From assembly GCA_947493325.1 (NCBI GenBank), contig CANLQI010000001.1, forward strand, positions 1,379,375 to 1,443,374: a stretch of DNA of 64,000 nucleotides, in the 5' to 3' direction. Below the pieces are notes generated by a model that saw only the letters and a program-made list of their open reading frames with translations, did no database searches and was not told the origin of the DNA. Position 1 is the first letter of the stretch. Each line of letters starts with the position of its first letter. This stretch comes from an uncultured Sphingomonadaceae bacterium. GTDB taxonomy: Bacteria > Pseudomonadota > Alphaproteobacteria > Sphingomonadales > Sphingomonadaceae. The position numbers and the translations under genes were made by a program. Below are positions 33,568 through 42,340 of this stretch, piece by piece.

Positions 33568-34917
33568 CTAGTCTTTAAACCCATAGGCTAAAAATTCTGG
33601 CATCGGACCATTCCAGCCATCATCGGGTTCATTGTCTTCCGCTTTTTGTTTCCGCGTCTTAGGCGAGGCCTTTCTGCTTGTGTCTGACTTGGATTTCTTA
33701 TCCGCCTGTTTTGCGGGCTTGGGCTTGTCTTGGGTCTCATTTTTACGCTTGTTCTCAGGCACAGCTTTTTTCTTTGCGGGCGCTTTTTTCTTATCCGATG
33801 ACTTGCCTGACCCTTTCAGCACCTTGATCTCGGTGCCGATCAGTTTTTCGATATTCTCTATCGCTTCGGCATCGGCTTTGGTCGCAAATGTATAGGCCGT
33901 GCCCTTGGCCCCTGCCCGGCCCGTGCGGCCGATACGGTGGACATAGTCATCGGGATGCCATGGCGCATCAAAGTTGAACACATGGCTCACGTCTTTTATA
34001 TCCAGCCCGCGCGCGGCCACATCCGATGCCACCAGAATGTTTATTTGGCCCGATTTGAATTTGTCCAGTTCCGCAATACGTTGTGCCTGGTCAATATCAC
34101 CGTGGATTTCACCTGAATCAAAACCGATAGAGCGCAATTTCTTGTTAAGATCGCGCACCTGCGTCTTGCGGTTGCAAAATACGATCGCGCTCTCGACACC
34201 ATTATCAAGAAAATGGATCAGCAGATCCTGTTTCTTGCGCGGCGGCACATTGATGAGAAACTGTTCAATCGATTTATTCGCTGTAGCGGGACGCGCCACC
34301 TCGATATGTTTCGGATTGGTGAGGAACTTGTCCGATAGCTTCTTGATCGGCGGCGGCATCGTGGCGCTGAACAACAGCGTTTGCCGTGTACTGGGCAACT
34401 TGTCGCAAATCGATTCAATATCCGGAATAAAGCCCATATCAAGCATCCGGTCAGCCTCATCGATCACCAGCAGTTCGCACGCATTCAGCATGATATTGCC
34501 GCGTTCAAACAGATCCATCAGACGGCCCGGTGTCGCAATAAGTACATCAACGCCTTTTTCCAGAGCCTTGACCTGATCCCCCATTGAAACACCGCCGATG
34601 AGCAAGGCCATGGAAAGGCTGTGATTCTTGCCGTATTTCTCAAAATTCTCAGCCACCTGCGCCGCCAGTTCGCGAGTCGGTTCGAGAATTAACGAGCGCG
34701 GCATGCGGGCGCGGCTGCGCCCCTGCGCCAATATATCAATCATCGGCAACACAAAGCTCGCCGTCTTTCCGGTGCCGGTTTGCGCAATACCAATAAGGTC
34801 GCGCATCATAAGTACAGAGGGAATTGCCTGCGCCTGAATGGGTGTCGGCGTGTCATAGCCAACATCGGCTACGGCACTTAGTAATTCATCTGAGAGGCCG
34901 ATATCGGCAAATTTCAT
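33568..34917 (-). CDS. DEAD-box ATP-dependent RNA helicase (RhlE-like)
   Basis: 449 residues. Q motif region FADIGLSDELLSAVADVGYDTPTPIQ, Walker A AQTGTGKT, PTRELAAQ, TPGRL, DEAD, SAT, then domain 2 with VFCNRKTQ, VASDVAARGLDI and HRIGRTGRAG. The last ~80 residues form a Lys-rich, disordered tail (KKKAPAKKKAVPENKRKNE), as in RhlE/cold-shock helicases that act on structured RNA and ribosome assembly. Exact subgroup is uncertain. Confidence 0.93.
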   Translation of the reverse strand: MKFADIGLSDELLSAVADVGYDTPTPIQAQAIPSVLMMRDLIGIAQTGTGKTASFVLPMIDILAQGRSRARMPRSLILEPTRELAAQVAENFEKYGKNHSLSMALLIGGVSMGDQVKALEKGVDVLIATPGRLMDLFERGNIMLNACELLVIDEADRMLDMGFIPDIESICDKLPSTRQTLLFSATMPPPIKKLSDKFLTNPKHIEVARPATANKSIEQFLINVPPRKKQDLLIHFLDNGVESAIVFCNRKTQVRDLNKKLRSIGFDSGEIHGDIDQAQRIAELDKFKSGQINILVASDVAARGLDIKDVSHVFNFDAPWHPDDYVHRIGRTGRAGAKGTAYTFATKADAEAIENIEKLIGTEIKVLKGSGKSSDKKKAPAKKKAVPENKRKNETQDKPKPAKQADKKSKSDTSRKASPKTRKQKAEDNEPDDGWNGPMPEFLAYGFKD

Positions 34918-35032
34918 AAGCTATCCGGAAAATCATGTGCAAAATCGCATCTGAAGCGGCGCAGACTGCCCACAAACCGCTATCCGCGCGCTTTGCGGGG
35001 AAATGAAGGAAAAGTCAATATTTGCGCGTCAT

Positions 35033-35575
35033 TCAATCATCATCCGGCACGAGCTGGCGTATTTTATCAACCTCACATTTTGTGCCCGACCGCGCCAACA
35101 ATAGATCACGGTCCACACAAAGTTGTCCATCCTTACTCTGTTCAAGATAAAAACCCGAATAGAAACTACGCGCCAGACATGCCTTCTCCAGCTCGGCGCG
35201 AATGATGCGCCGGTCACGCATATAAAAGATCAACCTGTTCTGTTTCGCGGCCACCCGAACACCGGCAATCCCGTTCATTGGCAAACATTTGCCGATTTTA
35301 CGCGCCTTGTATTTGCGCACAGGCCGTGGTTGCAGGGAGCTCATACGCTGGCGGCTGGTCGGGGAAAGCCGCGGGATACGGATACGCACGCGCCGTTCAA
35401 TGCGCACCTGGAATGTAATTTGCGGATGCGGCGACAGGGCTGACTCAAGCCAGTCTTCCGCCGCCCGCCGTTTTTCCTCTTCGGTCACCGCGAACAACTC
35501 GTTGCCTTGCATTGCACTATCCGCAGGTGCCAAGCCCAGCATGGAAAAAGCAATCAGGGAGTGAGCAAGCGACAT
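35033..35575 (-). CDS. Hypothetical secreted basic protein
   Basis: 180 residues. The start MSLAHSLIAFSMLGLAPADSA looks like a signal peptide. The mature part is strongly basic in the middle (RIERRVRIRIPRLSPTSRQR) and has three cysteines (KCLP, KACLAR, LCVDRD) plus KCEVDK near the end. A segment around RDRRIIRAELEKACLARSFY and LEQSKDGQLCVDRDLLLARSG resembles conserved hypothetical proteins of sphingomonads that I cannot name. It stands alone between the helicase and the FAD oxidoreductase. Confidence 0.65.
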   Translation of the reverse strand: MSLAHSLIAFSMLGLAPADSAMQGNELFAVTEEEKRRAAEDWLESALSPHPQITFQVRIERRVRIRIPRLSPTSRQRMSSLQPRPVRKYKARKIGKCLPMNGIAGVRVAAKQNRLIFYMRDRRIIRAELEKACLARSFYSGFYLEQSKDGQLCVDRDLLLARSGTKCEVDKIRQLVPDDD

Positions 35576-35779
35576 GGCGAGTTGGAGAGGCTCCGTTGGA
35601 AAAAGACTGCAGGTTTTACAGCCAAATACTTATCGCCAAGCGTGAGCGGTGGCAAATAATGATGAACAGATATAGAAAAATCTTTTGAACAAGCGATTAA
35701 CCTGAATATATCACCACCCCAAAGACAATAATGGCGCGGGCATGTTGCGCAAATGTCGCACCCGCCATAGATATATCCC

Positions 35780-37240
35780 ATGACTGAAATGACGACTGGA
35801 ATGACCGAATTTTTGACCGCGCTTGAAAAGCTTGCCGGAGAACGCGGTTTCACCCGCAATCCGGCGGACATGGAACCATGGCTGACCGATTGGCGCGGCA
35901 GATACCATGGCGCGGCGCAGGCGCTGGTGTCACCTGCAGATACAGACACATTATCCAATGTCGTAAAGCTGGCGGCAAAACACCGGGTCGCCATTGTTCC
36001 GCAAGGCGGCAATAGCGGTATGGTCGGCGGGGCAACACCGGATCAAAGCGGGGACGCAATATTGCTGTCCACCCGCCGCATGGATAAAATCCGTGCATTC
36101 GATACGGACGACCATCTGATCGTCGCAGAAGCTGGCGTTATTCTACAAAATCTGCACGATATTGCCGAGGAGAAAGACCTGCGCTTCCCCCTGACACTTG
36201 GCGGCAAGGGTTCGGCGACGATAGGCGGGCTGATTTCCACCAACGCGGGCGGCACACAGGTCTTGCGTCATGGCACAATGCGCGCGCTGGTCCATGGGAT
36301 TGAGGCAGTGCTGCCAGATGGGTCAATATTTGACGGGCTGACAGCACTCAAAAAAGACAATCGCGGTTATGATTTGAAGCACTTGCTGATCGGGGCCGAG
36401 GGGACCTTGGGCATTGTAACGGCGGCTTCGCTCAAGCTGGTGAAATCGCTTGTTGATCGCGCTGTCCTGTGGGTCGGGCTGGAATCCACGGCCAAGGCCC
36501 GCGAATTGTTATTGTTTATGCAGGACAAGGCGGGCATGTCGATGGAAGGTTTCGAAATCCTGCCGCAACATTGTCTGGGCAATGTCCTTACCCATATTCC
36601 AGGAACACGTTCACCGCTCGGCGCACCTGCGCCATGGTATGCGTTGGTTGAGCTTGTGCGCGATGAAAGCAGTGCGCCTGATCCTGCATATATTGCTGAA
36701 ACCCTTCTTGCCGAGGCGATGGAGCGCGGCATTATCCTGGACGCGGCCATCTCCGCCAATGAAACGCAGGCCGAAGCATTCTGGAAAATCCGCGATTCAA
36801 TAGCGGAAGCGGAACGTGCTGCCGGCCCGGCGATGCAGCATGATATCAGTGTGCCCCCTGCCAAAATGGGGCAGTTTATCGATCATGTCTCGCCGCTCAT
36901 GGAGAAAAAATTCCCCGGCACGAAAGCGGCCGCATTCGGACATATGGGCGATGGCAATATCCACTTTCACGTCATGGCTCCCAAAGGGGCAATAGCAGAT
37001 GAATGGAACCGGACGGACGGCACGAAAATCAGCGCCATGATGCACGATCTTGTGATTGAGTGGGGTGGTTCCATCTCTGCCGAGCATGGAATCGGACAGA
37101 TGAAACGCGATGAGTTGGCCAGACTTTCGGGTCCAGCGCGTATCAACAGCCTGATCGCCATTAAATCGGCGATGGACCCGCACGGTATTATGAACCCCGG
37201 CAAGCTCATTCCTCTTGCACCCGGCGCGCAATCCACCTAG
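35780..37240 (+). CDS. FAD-binding oxidoreductase (D-2-hydroxyacid dehydrogenase type)
   Basis: 486 residues. N-terminal PCMH-type FAD domain with VPQGGNSGMVGGATPDQSG and TLGGKGSATIGGLISTNAGG; C-terminal cap domain ending GHMGDGNIHFHVMAP and SISAEHGIGQMKRDEL, metal/substrate residues shared by D-lactate and D-2-hydroxyglutarate dehydrogenases of the GlcD/D2HGDH family. It should oxidise a D-2-hydroxy acid and pass electrons to an acceptor. Substrate cannot be set from sequence. Single gene with its own promoter region. Confidence 0.9.
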   Translation: MTEMTTGMTEFLTALEKLAGERGFTRNPADMEPWLTDWRGRYHGAAQALVSPADTDTLSNVVKLAAKHRVAIVPQGGNSGMVGGATPDQSGDAILLSTRRMDKIRAFDTDDHLIVAEAGVILQNLHDIAEEKDLRFPLTLGGKGSATIGGLISTNAGGTQVLRHGTMRALVHGIEAVLPDGSIFDGLTALKKDNRGYDLKHLLIGAEGTLGIVTAASLKLVKSLVDRAVLWVGLESTAKARELLLFMQDKAGMSMEGFEILPQHCLGNVLTHIPGTRSPLGAPAPWYALVELVRDESSAPDPAYIAETLLAEAMERGIILDAAISANETQAEAFWKIRDSIAEAERAAGPAMQHDISVPPAKMGQFIDHVSPLMEKKFPGTKAAAFGHMGDGNIHFHVMAPKGAIADEWNRTDGTKISAMMHDLVIEWGGSISAEHGIGQMKRDELARLSGPARINSLIAIKSAMDPHGIMNPGKLIPLAPGAQST

Positions 37241-37303
37241 ATGGCATGCAGTAAATCTATCATTACATATTAACCGTCAAACTATAGTTATTGGAGAAAA
37301 TAA

Positions 37304-38104
37304 ATGGCGAGTGCGCCGCAGCAGCCAAATCTGCCGATCTTTTATAAAGATCTTGTTCCGCTCAACAGCAAGGATCATGCTGATTGGAAATCCATTGGGC
37401 TTGATAATGCCAAATTCATGGAAGACCAGCATGCCATTCCGCTGACGGTTGAAGAATTTCCGCAGGCACAGCGTAATTTTCCCATTGTCTTTTCCGCTGG
37501 TGACAACCCTGTACCCCTGATCCTGATGGGCATGAACGAGGGCGTGAACGTCTTTATGAACGAAGAAGGCAGGTTCGACGATCCAGTCTATGTGCCCGCT
37601 TACGTGCGCCGCTATCCCTTCATGCTTGCCAAGCTGCGTCCTGATTCAGACGAACTGTCGCTGTGCTTCGACCCGACTGCCGGCGGCATCGGCGAATCGA
37701 AAGATGGCAATGCATTGTTTGATAAAGACGGAAACGCCACTGAAACGACACAGAATATCCTGAAATTCTGTGAAAATTTCGAACAGGCCGGGCAACGCAC
37801 ATCCGCATTTATGGAAGAATTGAAAAAGCTCGACCTATTGATGGAAGGCGAAGTTTCCATTCAGCAGGACGGCGTTGAAAAACCATTTATCTATCGCGGT
37901 TTTCAGATGGTAAATGAAGAAAAACTGCGTGAATTGCGCGGTGATGAATTGCGCAAGATGAACCAGAACGGCATGTTGCCGTTGATCCACGCACATCTTT
38001 TTTCATTGCAGGTAATGCGCGAAGTGTTCAGCAAGCAGGTGCAATCGGGCAAGGCACCGCAGATCACTGAACTGCCCGAAGTGCCCGATGCACAGCTAAG
38101 CTAA
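37304..38104 (+). CDS. SapC family protein
   Basis: 266 residues. SapC-family landmarks: FYKDLVPLNSKDHADW near the start, AIPLTVEEFPQAQRNFPIVFS, GMNEGVNVFMNEEGRFDDPVYVPAYVRRYPFML (read in parts) and NGMLPLIHAHLFSL. The family was named for S-layer/antimicrobial peptide resistance loci and is common in sphingomonads and caulobacters; its biochemical role is unclear. No signal peptide. Preceded by GGAGA and followed by a strong terminator, so monocistronic. Confidence 0.9.
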   Translation: MASAPQQPNLPIFYKDLVPLNSKDHADWKSIGLDNAKFMEDQHAIPLTVEEFPQAQRNFPIVFSAGDNPVPLILMGMNEGVNVFMNEEGRFDDPVYVPAYVRRYPFMLAKLRPDSDELSLCFDPTAGGIGESKDGNALFDKDGNATETTQNILKFCENFEQAGQRTSAFMEELKKLDLLMEGEVSIQQDGVEKPFIYRGFQMVNEEKLRELRGDELRKMNQNGMLPLIHAHLFSLQVMREVFSKQVQSGKAPQITELPEVPDAQLS

Positions 38105-38125
38105 ATATCTCAATCGAGAACCATC

Positions 38126-38150
38126 AAGGGGAGCCTCGGCTCCCCTTTTT
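38126..38150 (+). terminator. Intrinsic terminator of the SapC gene
   Basis: AAGGGGAGC-CTCG-GCTCCCCTT followed by TTT, 22 bases after the stop codon: a 9-bp GC-rich stem, tight loop and T run. Confidence 0.92.
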
Positions 38151-38168
38151 GTGCGCAGCTGTTGCGTT

Positions 38169-38570
38169 TCAATTTGCGGTTTCTTCTGACAAACGCACAA
38201 ACAGGCCATAGAGAAAATCGCGCGCATCCTCAGCCAGCATATCGCGCAGCAATTCATCAAAACCCGGTCTATTTCGAGAACCTGCCGTGCGCAACATTGC
38301 GATAACTGTCACTTCATCAAATGTCATGCGAGGACAGCACGGGCGTGACAGCTGAAAATTGTCAGGCCAGACATGCCCTATCGCAGAGACGATGAGCGAC
38401 AACTGTTTTGATAATGCCGCAGAACGCAGGCGCTTCACGATATATGGTGCAGGATCCTGCCCTGCCTTGCCCATCATGGCCGCAATACGAAAACTGGCAA
38501 CGATGTTGATTTCCATGCCTGTCATATCATGCAAGCATTTAACACCGCCATAAGAAACCACATCTTGCAT
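38169..38570 (-). CDS. Small protein with CCPRMT motif, behind a Fur-type box
   Basis: 133 residues, cytoplasmic by appearance. The segment SRPCCPRMTFDEVTVIAML (Cys-Cys-Pro-Arg-Met-Thr-x-Asp-Glu) recalls a family of short alphaproteobacterial proteins, possibly DUF6628; I am not certain. Only three cysteines, one at KCLHD and two in the CC pair. The start is well supported by GGGAGGA nine bases upstream. A near-perfect Fur-type inverted repeat lies 53-85 bases upstream of the start, so expression is probably iron-controlled. It converges on the SapC terminator. Function unknown. Confidence 0.75.
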   Translation of the reverse strand: MQDVVSYGGVKCLHDMTGMEINIVASFRIAAMMGKAGQDPAPYIVKRLRSAALSKQLSLIVSAIGHVWPDNFQLSRPCCPRMTFDEVTVIAMLRTAGSRNRPGFDELLRDMLAEDARDFLYGLFVRLSEETAN

Positions 38571-38622
38571 CGCTTTATCCTCCCAATATCACTCAACATT
38601 CGAGTCGGGAAACAGCTTAATT

Positions 38623-38654
38623 GATAATAGTTATCATTTGCAATGATAACTATT
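38623..38654. promoter_or_regulatory. Fur-box-like inverted repeat
   Basis: TGATAATAGTTATCA at 38623-38637 matches the 7-1-7 Fur pattern TGATAATnATTATCA at all but one position. It is part of a larger perfect repeat: AATAGTTATCATT, TGC, AATGATAACTATT (38626-38654, 13-bp arms). It lies upstream of the small minus-strand gene and about 70-100 bases upstream of the candidate sRNA on the plus strand. Confidence 0.75.
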
Positions 38655-38720
38655 GAAATTCGAAAATTTTTTTAAAAGTTTTATATTGAAACGAAAATAT
38701 TCATATCTATCTATGATTCA

Positions 38721-38821
38721 TCAGGCTGCCATCCCCCCTCTCTACATGTAGCCTGACAGGTGCAGAAATGCACCTTCTCCCTGAACTTGGCCATCCCGCA
38801 AGCCGGGATGGTCATTTTTTT
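38721..38821 (+). ncRNA. Candidate trans-acting small RNA with C-rich loops
   Basis: Three hairpins in a row. The first pairs TCAGGCT (38721-38727) with AGCCTGA (38750-38756) and presents an unpaired CCCCCCTCTCT (38733-38743). The second is AGGTGCA-GAAA-TGCACCT (38758-38775), a perfect stem with GNRA loop. A single-stranded TCTCCCTGAACT follows, then a classical intrinsic terminator, CCATCCCG (38791-38798) with CGGGATGG (38804-38811) and seven T. Two pyrimidine-rich anti-Shine-Dalgarno-like stretches plus terminator are the plan of known alphaproteobacterial sRNAs such as the SuhB and mmgR families. A weak TTGAAA/TATGAT promoter is possible around 38686-38717. No convincing reading frame covers it. 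Confidence 0.65.
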
Positions 38822-38860
38822 AGTGGAGAGCGGGCCGGTAGCTACGCCGCCGCTGGCCCG

Positions 38861-39727
38861 CTATTCTGCCGCCATCATGACAGGACTACGCCCCGCTTCA
38901 CTGGACAGCGAAAGCGCGATATCGCGTACCATAGCGGAAACAGCGTGCACGCCATGCGTCGGTTCACGGCAAGCACTGTCCAGATATAAAGCGCGGTCGA
39001 CTTCAAGCTGCAATGCATGCACACCTTCGGTGGGAGCGGAGTGGCGTTCCAATATATAGCCGCCGGCATAAGGGTGGTTTAGCTGCGCTAAAAACCCATA
39101 GCCCTGAGCCACCGACATTGCCGCTTCCGTCATTTGGGATATGGCCGAATGTCCGAACCGATCGCCAATAACTATCTGCGGCGCGGGCATTCCATCTGTC
39201 GCGGGGACAGAGGGCATGGAATGGAGATCCAGCAATATGGCGATCCCATGGCGTTGCCGCATATCATGCAATATATTGGCGACCTTACTGTGATACGGGG
39301 AGTGATGCGCGGCAATACGCGCCCTGATATCCTGCCACGACCATTTATCCTGCCAGATATCGCCAAAACCAGACAGGCGGCGCGGGATCAGCCCCAGCCC
39401 CCCTCTCGCCTTTACGCTCATCTGCGGAAACTGCCCCGAACCGGCGTCGATCAGCATATCGGGATCAATATCATCCGGCGCGCGGTTCATATCAATCCAT
39501 GCCCGCGGAGCCTTTGCGGTAATAACCGTAAAACCCGCATCGCACGCAATGCGCGACAGCGTATCAACGTAGCGGTCTTCCAGGCGCAGCAATGCATCGG
39601 CAGGAATGCGAAGATTATCTGTAATTGCCTGCGGATAATCGCGCCCAGCATGCGGGACAGATATAAGAACGGGGTATTGCACGCTGTTCGCATGCACAAG
39701 ATGATAGCTTTGCTCTTCTTTTCGCAA
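38861..39727 (-). CDS. N-formylglutamate amidohydrolase family protein
   Basis: 288 residues. Family marks: VLISVPHAGRDYP near the start with the metal-binding His, LEDRYVDTLSR, WIDMNRAPDDID, DLHSMP with another ligand, and NHPYAGGYILERHS. Members hydrolyse N-formylglutamate or related N-acylamino acids. It is not beside other histidine-degradation genes, so the substrate may differ. Divergent from cpdR. Confidence 0.88.
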   Translation of the reverse strand: MRKEEQSYHLVHANSVQYPVLISVPHAGRDYPQAITDNLRIPADALLRLEDRYVDTLSRIACDAGFTVITAKAPRAWIDMNRAPDDIDPDMLIDAGSGQFPQMSVKARGGLGLIPRRLSGFGDIWQDKWSWQDIRARIAAHHSPYHSKVANILHDMRQRHGIAILLDLHSMPSVPATDGMPAPQIVIGDRFGHSAISQMTEAAMSVAQGYGFLAQLNHPYAGGYILERHSAPTEGVHALQLEVDRALYLDSACREPTHGVHAVSAMVRDIALSLSSEAGRSPVMMAAE

Positions 39728-39841
39728 AATAATATCCGAAACCGATCCAGTTTCTATAGATTGTTAATGTTCCCCAGATATATAGATATACGGCCCTGTG
39801 GCAACCACCTCTCTATGCCGTCTGGTTAAACAGCAATCGGT

Positions 39842-40243
39842 ATGGATACAGCGATACGGAGTAGAAAAATTCCCATCTTGCTCGCAGAAGACGATACCAC
39901 CATGCGTACATATCTGAAGTGCGCGCTGGAAAAGGCAGGCCATAATGTGACCGAAGTGGACCGAGGCACAGCAGCATTACCTTTGCTCGCAAGCGGACAT
40001 TTCGATCTGTTGCTTACCGATATCGTCATGCCGGAAATGGATGGAATCGAACTGGCGCAACATTGTGCCAGGGTTTCACCGCATACGAAAATCATGTTCA
40101 TTACCGGCTTTTCCGCTGTTACAGTGAAGGCCCGGCAGACCGCCCCCGATGCGAAAATACTGTCCAAGCCTTTCCATCTTGGCGATCTGGTGAAGGAAGT
40201 CGGCCTTGTTTTCGAAAGCGGCGCGGCCATGGAACAGATTTAA
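39842..40243 (+). CDS. cpdR: Cell-cycle response regulator CpdR
   Basis: 133 residues, a stand-alone receiver domain. Acidic pocket Glu16-Asp17-Asp18 (LLAEDDTTM), phospho-acceptor Asp60 in LLLTDIVMPEMDGIELA, Thr in MFITGFSA and Lys in LSKPFHLGDLV. The RGTAALPLLASGHFDLLLTD stretch is diagnostic of CpdR. Known role in alphaproteobacteria: when unphosphorylated it primes ClpXP for degradation of cell-cycle substrates; ChpT phosphorylates it. chpT, clpX and clpP are all in this window. Confidence 0.93.
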   Translation: MDTAIRSRKIPILLAEDDTTMRTYLKCALEKAGHNVTEVDRGTAALPLLASGHFDLLLTDIVMPEMDGIELAQHCARVSPHTKIMFITGFSAVTVKARQTAPDAKILSKPFHLGDLVKEVGLVFESGAAMEQI

Positions 40244-40332
40244 TACTTGCCACCATCAAATACGACGGGTAAATGACCGCCTCTGGCCACACGCTTTGCA
40301 GCATCTGCAGTGCACGGGCCATATGAAAATGT

Positions 40333-40407
40333 GGGCGTATAGCTCAGTGGTAGAGCACTTCGTTGACATCGAAGGGGTCGGGAGTTCAACTCTCTCTACG
40401 CCCACCA
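40333..40407 (+). tRNA. tRNA-Val(GAC)
   Basis: 75 bases including encoded CCA. Acceptor GGGCGTA pairs with TACGCCC; D arm AGCTCAGTGGTAGAGC; anticodon stem CTTCG/CGAAG with loop TTGACAT, anticodon GAC (40365-40367); T loop GTTCAAC. Complete cloverleaf. Confidence 0.97.
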
Positions 40408-40525
40408 TTTTCGCCATAATTGCCTATCGTATAGTAATTGATCGAAAATAATATGCCCTGTATGTAATTGCACTCGCGTGCGATATGCCCAATGCACATA
40501 ATGACCGCATATTCTGGGGAGACAT

Positions 40526-40711
40526 ATGAGCAGGAAATTGGCATTCTCGGCAATATTATCCCTGTTTTTGATGACAGGGTTTATCGTAAATGATGTAATC
40601 GGAAATTCTTTGTTCAGAACATTTGATGACAATACATCAATGACAGATGAGAAGACATGCGTGAATGACGTACTTTTTGTCCCGGATATACCGTTTCCTG
40701 TCCTGAAATAG
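40526..40711 (+). CDS. Small ORF with membrane/signal segment
   Basis: 61 codons between tRNA-Val and rnpB. A strong ribosome-binding site (GGGGAG, six bases before ATG) supports translation. Residues 4-22 are hydrophobic (KLAFSAILSLFLMTGFIV), then a polar part with one cysteine (KTCVND). No recognised family. It could be a small secreted or membrane peptide, or chance. The flanks 40408-40525 and 40712-40740 show nothing else recognisable. Confidence 0.45.
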   Translation: MSRKLAFSAILSLFLMTGFIVNDVIGNSLFRTFDDNTSMTDEKTCVNDVLFVPDIPFPVLK

Positions 40712-40740
40712 GCTTCAGGAAATACTGCCTAATCAAAAAT

Positions 40741-41092
<352 letters not shown>

Positions 41093-41094
<2 letters not shown>

Positions 41095-41809
41095 AGGCTT
41101 CATTACCATTTCTGCGGTCGCGGTCCAGTAATAAAGCGAATAGAATCGCCCGGCACTCACCATCAACCACGCCATCAATGGTATGCGTACGAAAGCGGCG
41201 CTGAAACGCGCGTGTCGCAGCTGCACGGTCGGTAATGTCATAGCCAAAGCGTTCGAGCGCGAGATAAAAAGCAGCATCGCTCCAGTATGGATCAACCAAC
41301 TGGCCGTCTGGAATGGGAAGCGCCAATCCAAGCTTCGCCAGCAAAGGCCAGTCAAAAAGCTCGCCCGGATCGAGCTTTCTGGCAGGAGCAATGTCGCTGT
41401 GCCCGACCACATTGCCAGGGGAAATTCCGTGGCGCTTTACGATATCGCTCACCAGCGGCACGACGGCATCCATCTGCTCTTCGGGAAAGGGTCTATAGCC
41501 CCATTCATGGCCCGGGTTGATAATTTCAATGCCGATGCTTGCGCTATTCACATTGGTGATGCCGCGCCAGTGCGACCGTCCCGCATGCCATGCGCGGTCC
41601 GCTTCATCGACCATCTGGATAATCTGTCCATCCTCGGTCACCACATAGTGCGCCGATACCTTGCTTTCAGGATTGGCAAGCCAGTTAATCGCGGACGGTG
41701 CATCCTGCATGCCGGTATAATGCAGCACCAGCATGGTGATGGGCAGAGTGCGTTCGTCAAAATTGGGGGAAGGTGTCTGAATATATTCCTGATTTACCGG
41801 CATATGCAC
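41093..41809 (-). CDS. N-acetylmuramoyl-L-alanine amidase (AmpD-like)
   Basis: 238 residues. The amidase_2/PGRP domain (about 1-155) has MLVLHYTGM with the first zinc His, the EDGQIIQMVDEADRAWHAG segment, SIGIEIINPG and VVGHSDIAPARKLDPG with further ligands. A C-terminal helical part (about 175-235, DITDRAAATRAFQRRFRTHT) looks like a peptidoglycan-binding domain. No signal peptide is seen, so it is probably cytoplasmic and recycles anhydro-muropeptides as AmpD/AmiD-like enzymes do. Its 3' end touches the 5' end of rnpB. Confidence 0.92.
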
Positions 41810-41885
41810 CCTTTATGTCTGCGACCTGCGCCCTCGTGATAGCCAGACATGGCTGTGCGGGTCAATGGCGTCGCCGGACGGGACC

Positions 41886-42251
41886 TTAACGCAGGCTCAC
41901 ATCTTGTAATGCCGCCGCCAGTGCCGCCCGGTCAAATGGTTTGCACATATACGCATCTGCGCCCGCTTTGACCGCAGCTTTAGTAAAGCTGGCCGCGTGT
42001 TCTCCGGTGCAGAAAATGACACGGGGTTTTTGACCTGCCTTTGTGGCGCGCAATGCCGACAAAAATGCCATGCCATCCATCACGGGCATATTATTATCCA
42101 ACAGAACCATATCGGGCATGACTTTATCGCAATGTGCGAGTGCTTCCGCTCCATCAGCAGCTTCTTCAACATGAAAGCCCATCATCTCCAGCATAAGCCG
42201 CGCGACTGTACGCGCTACTTTGCTGTCATCCACAATGAGGCAGGTTTTCAA
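41886..42251 (-). CDS. Single-domain response regulator
   Basis: 121 residues, CheY-like receiver only. Acidic pair Asp8-Asp9 (LIVDDSKVAR), phospho-acceptor Asp52 in MVLLDNNMPVMDG, Thr in IFCTGEH and Lys in MCKPFDR. No output domain, so it must act through a protein partner. It lies 90 bases downstream of chpT on the same strand, which makes a role in the same phosphorelay plausible. This chpT-receiver arrangement recalls other alphaproteobacteria; the partner is not identified. Confidence 0.9.
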   Translation of the reverse strand: MKTCLIVDDSKVARTVARLMLEMMGFHVEEAADGAEALAHCDKVMPDMVLLDNNMPVMDGMAFLSALRATKAGQKPRVIFCTGEHAASFTKAAVKAGADAYMCKPFDRAALAAALQDVSLR

Positions 42252-42340
42252 GGGGCATCTCCGGTTAAGCCAATCGTGCCACTTTAGGTGCAGATGGTAA
42301 GCACAACGTTAATTTGTCAGGAGTTGCCTCTGTAAGGAAA

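Noticed and set aside
38760-39059. Two plus-strand frames starting at 38760 and 38768
   Set aside because: They begin inside the candidate sRNA terminator region and run antisense to the N-formylglutamate amidohydrolase gene; no ribosome-binding site or domain.
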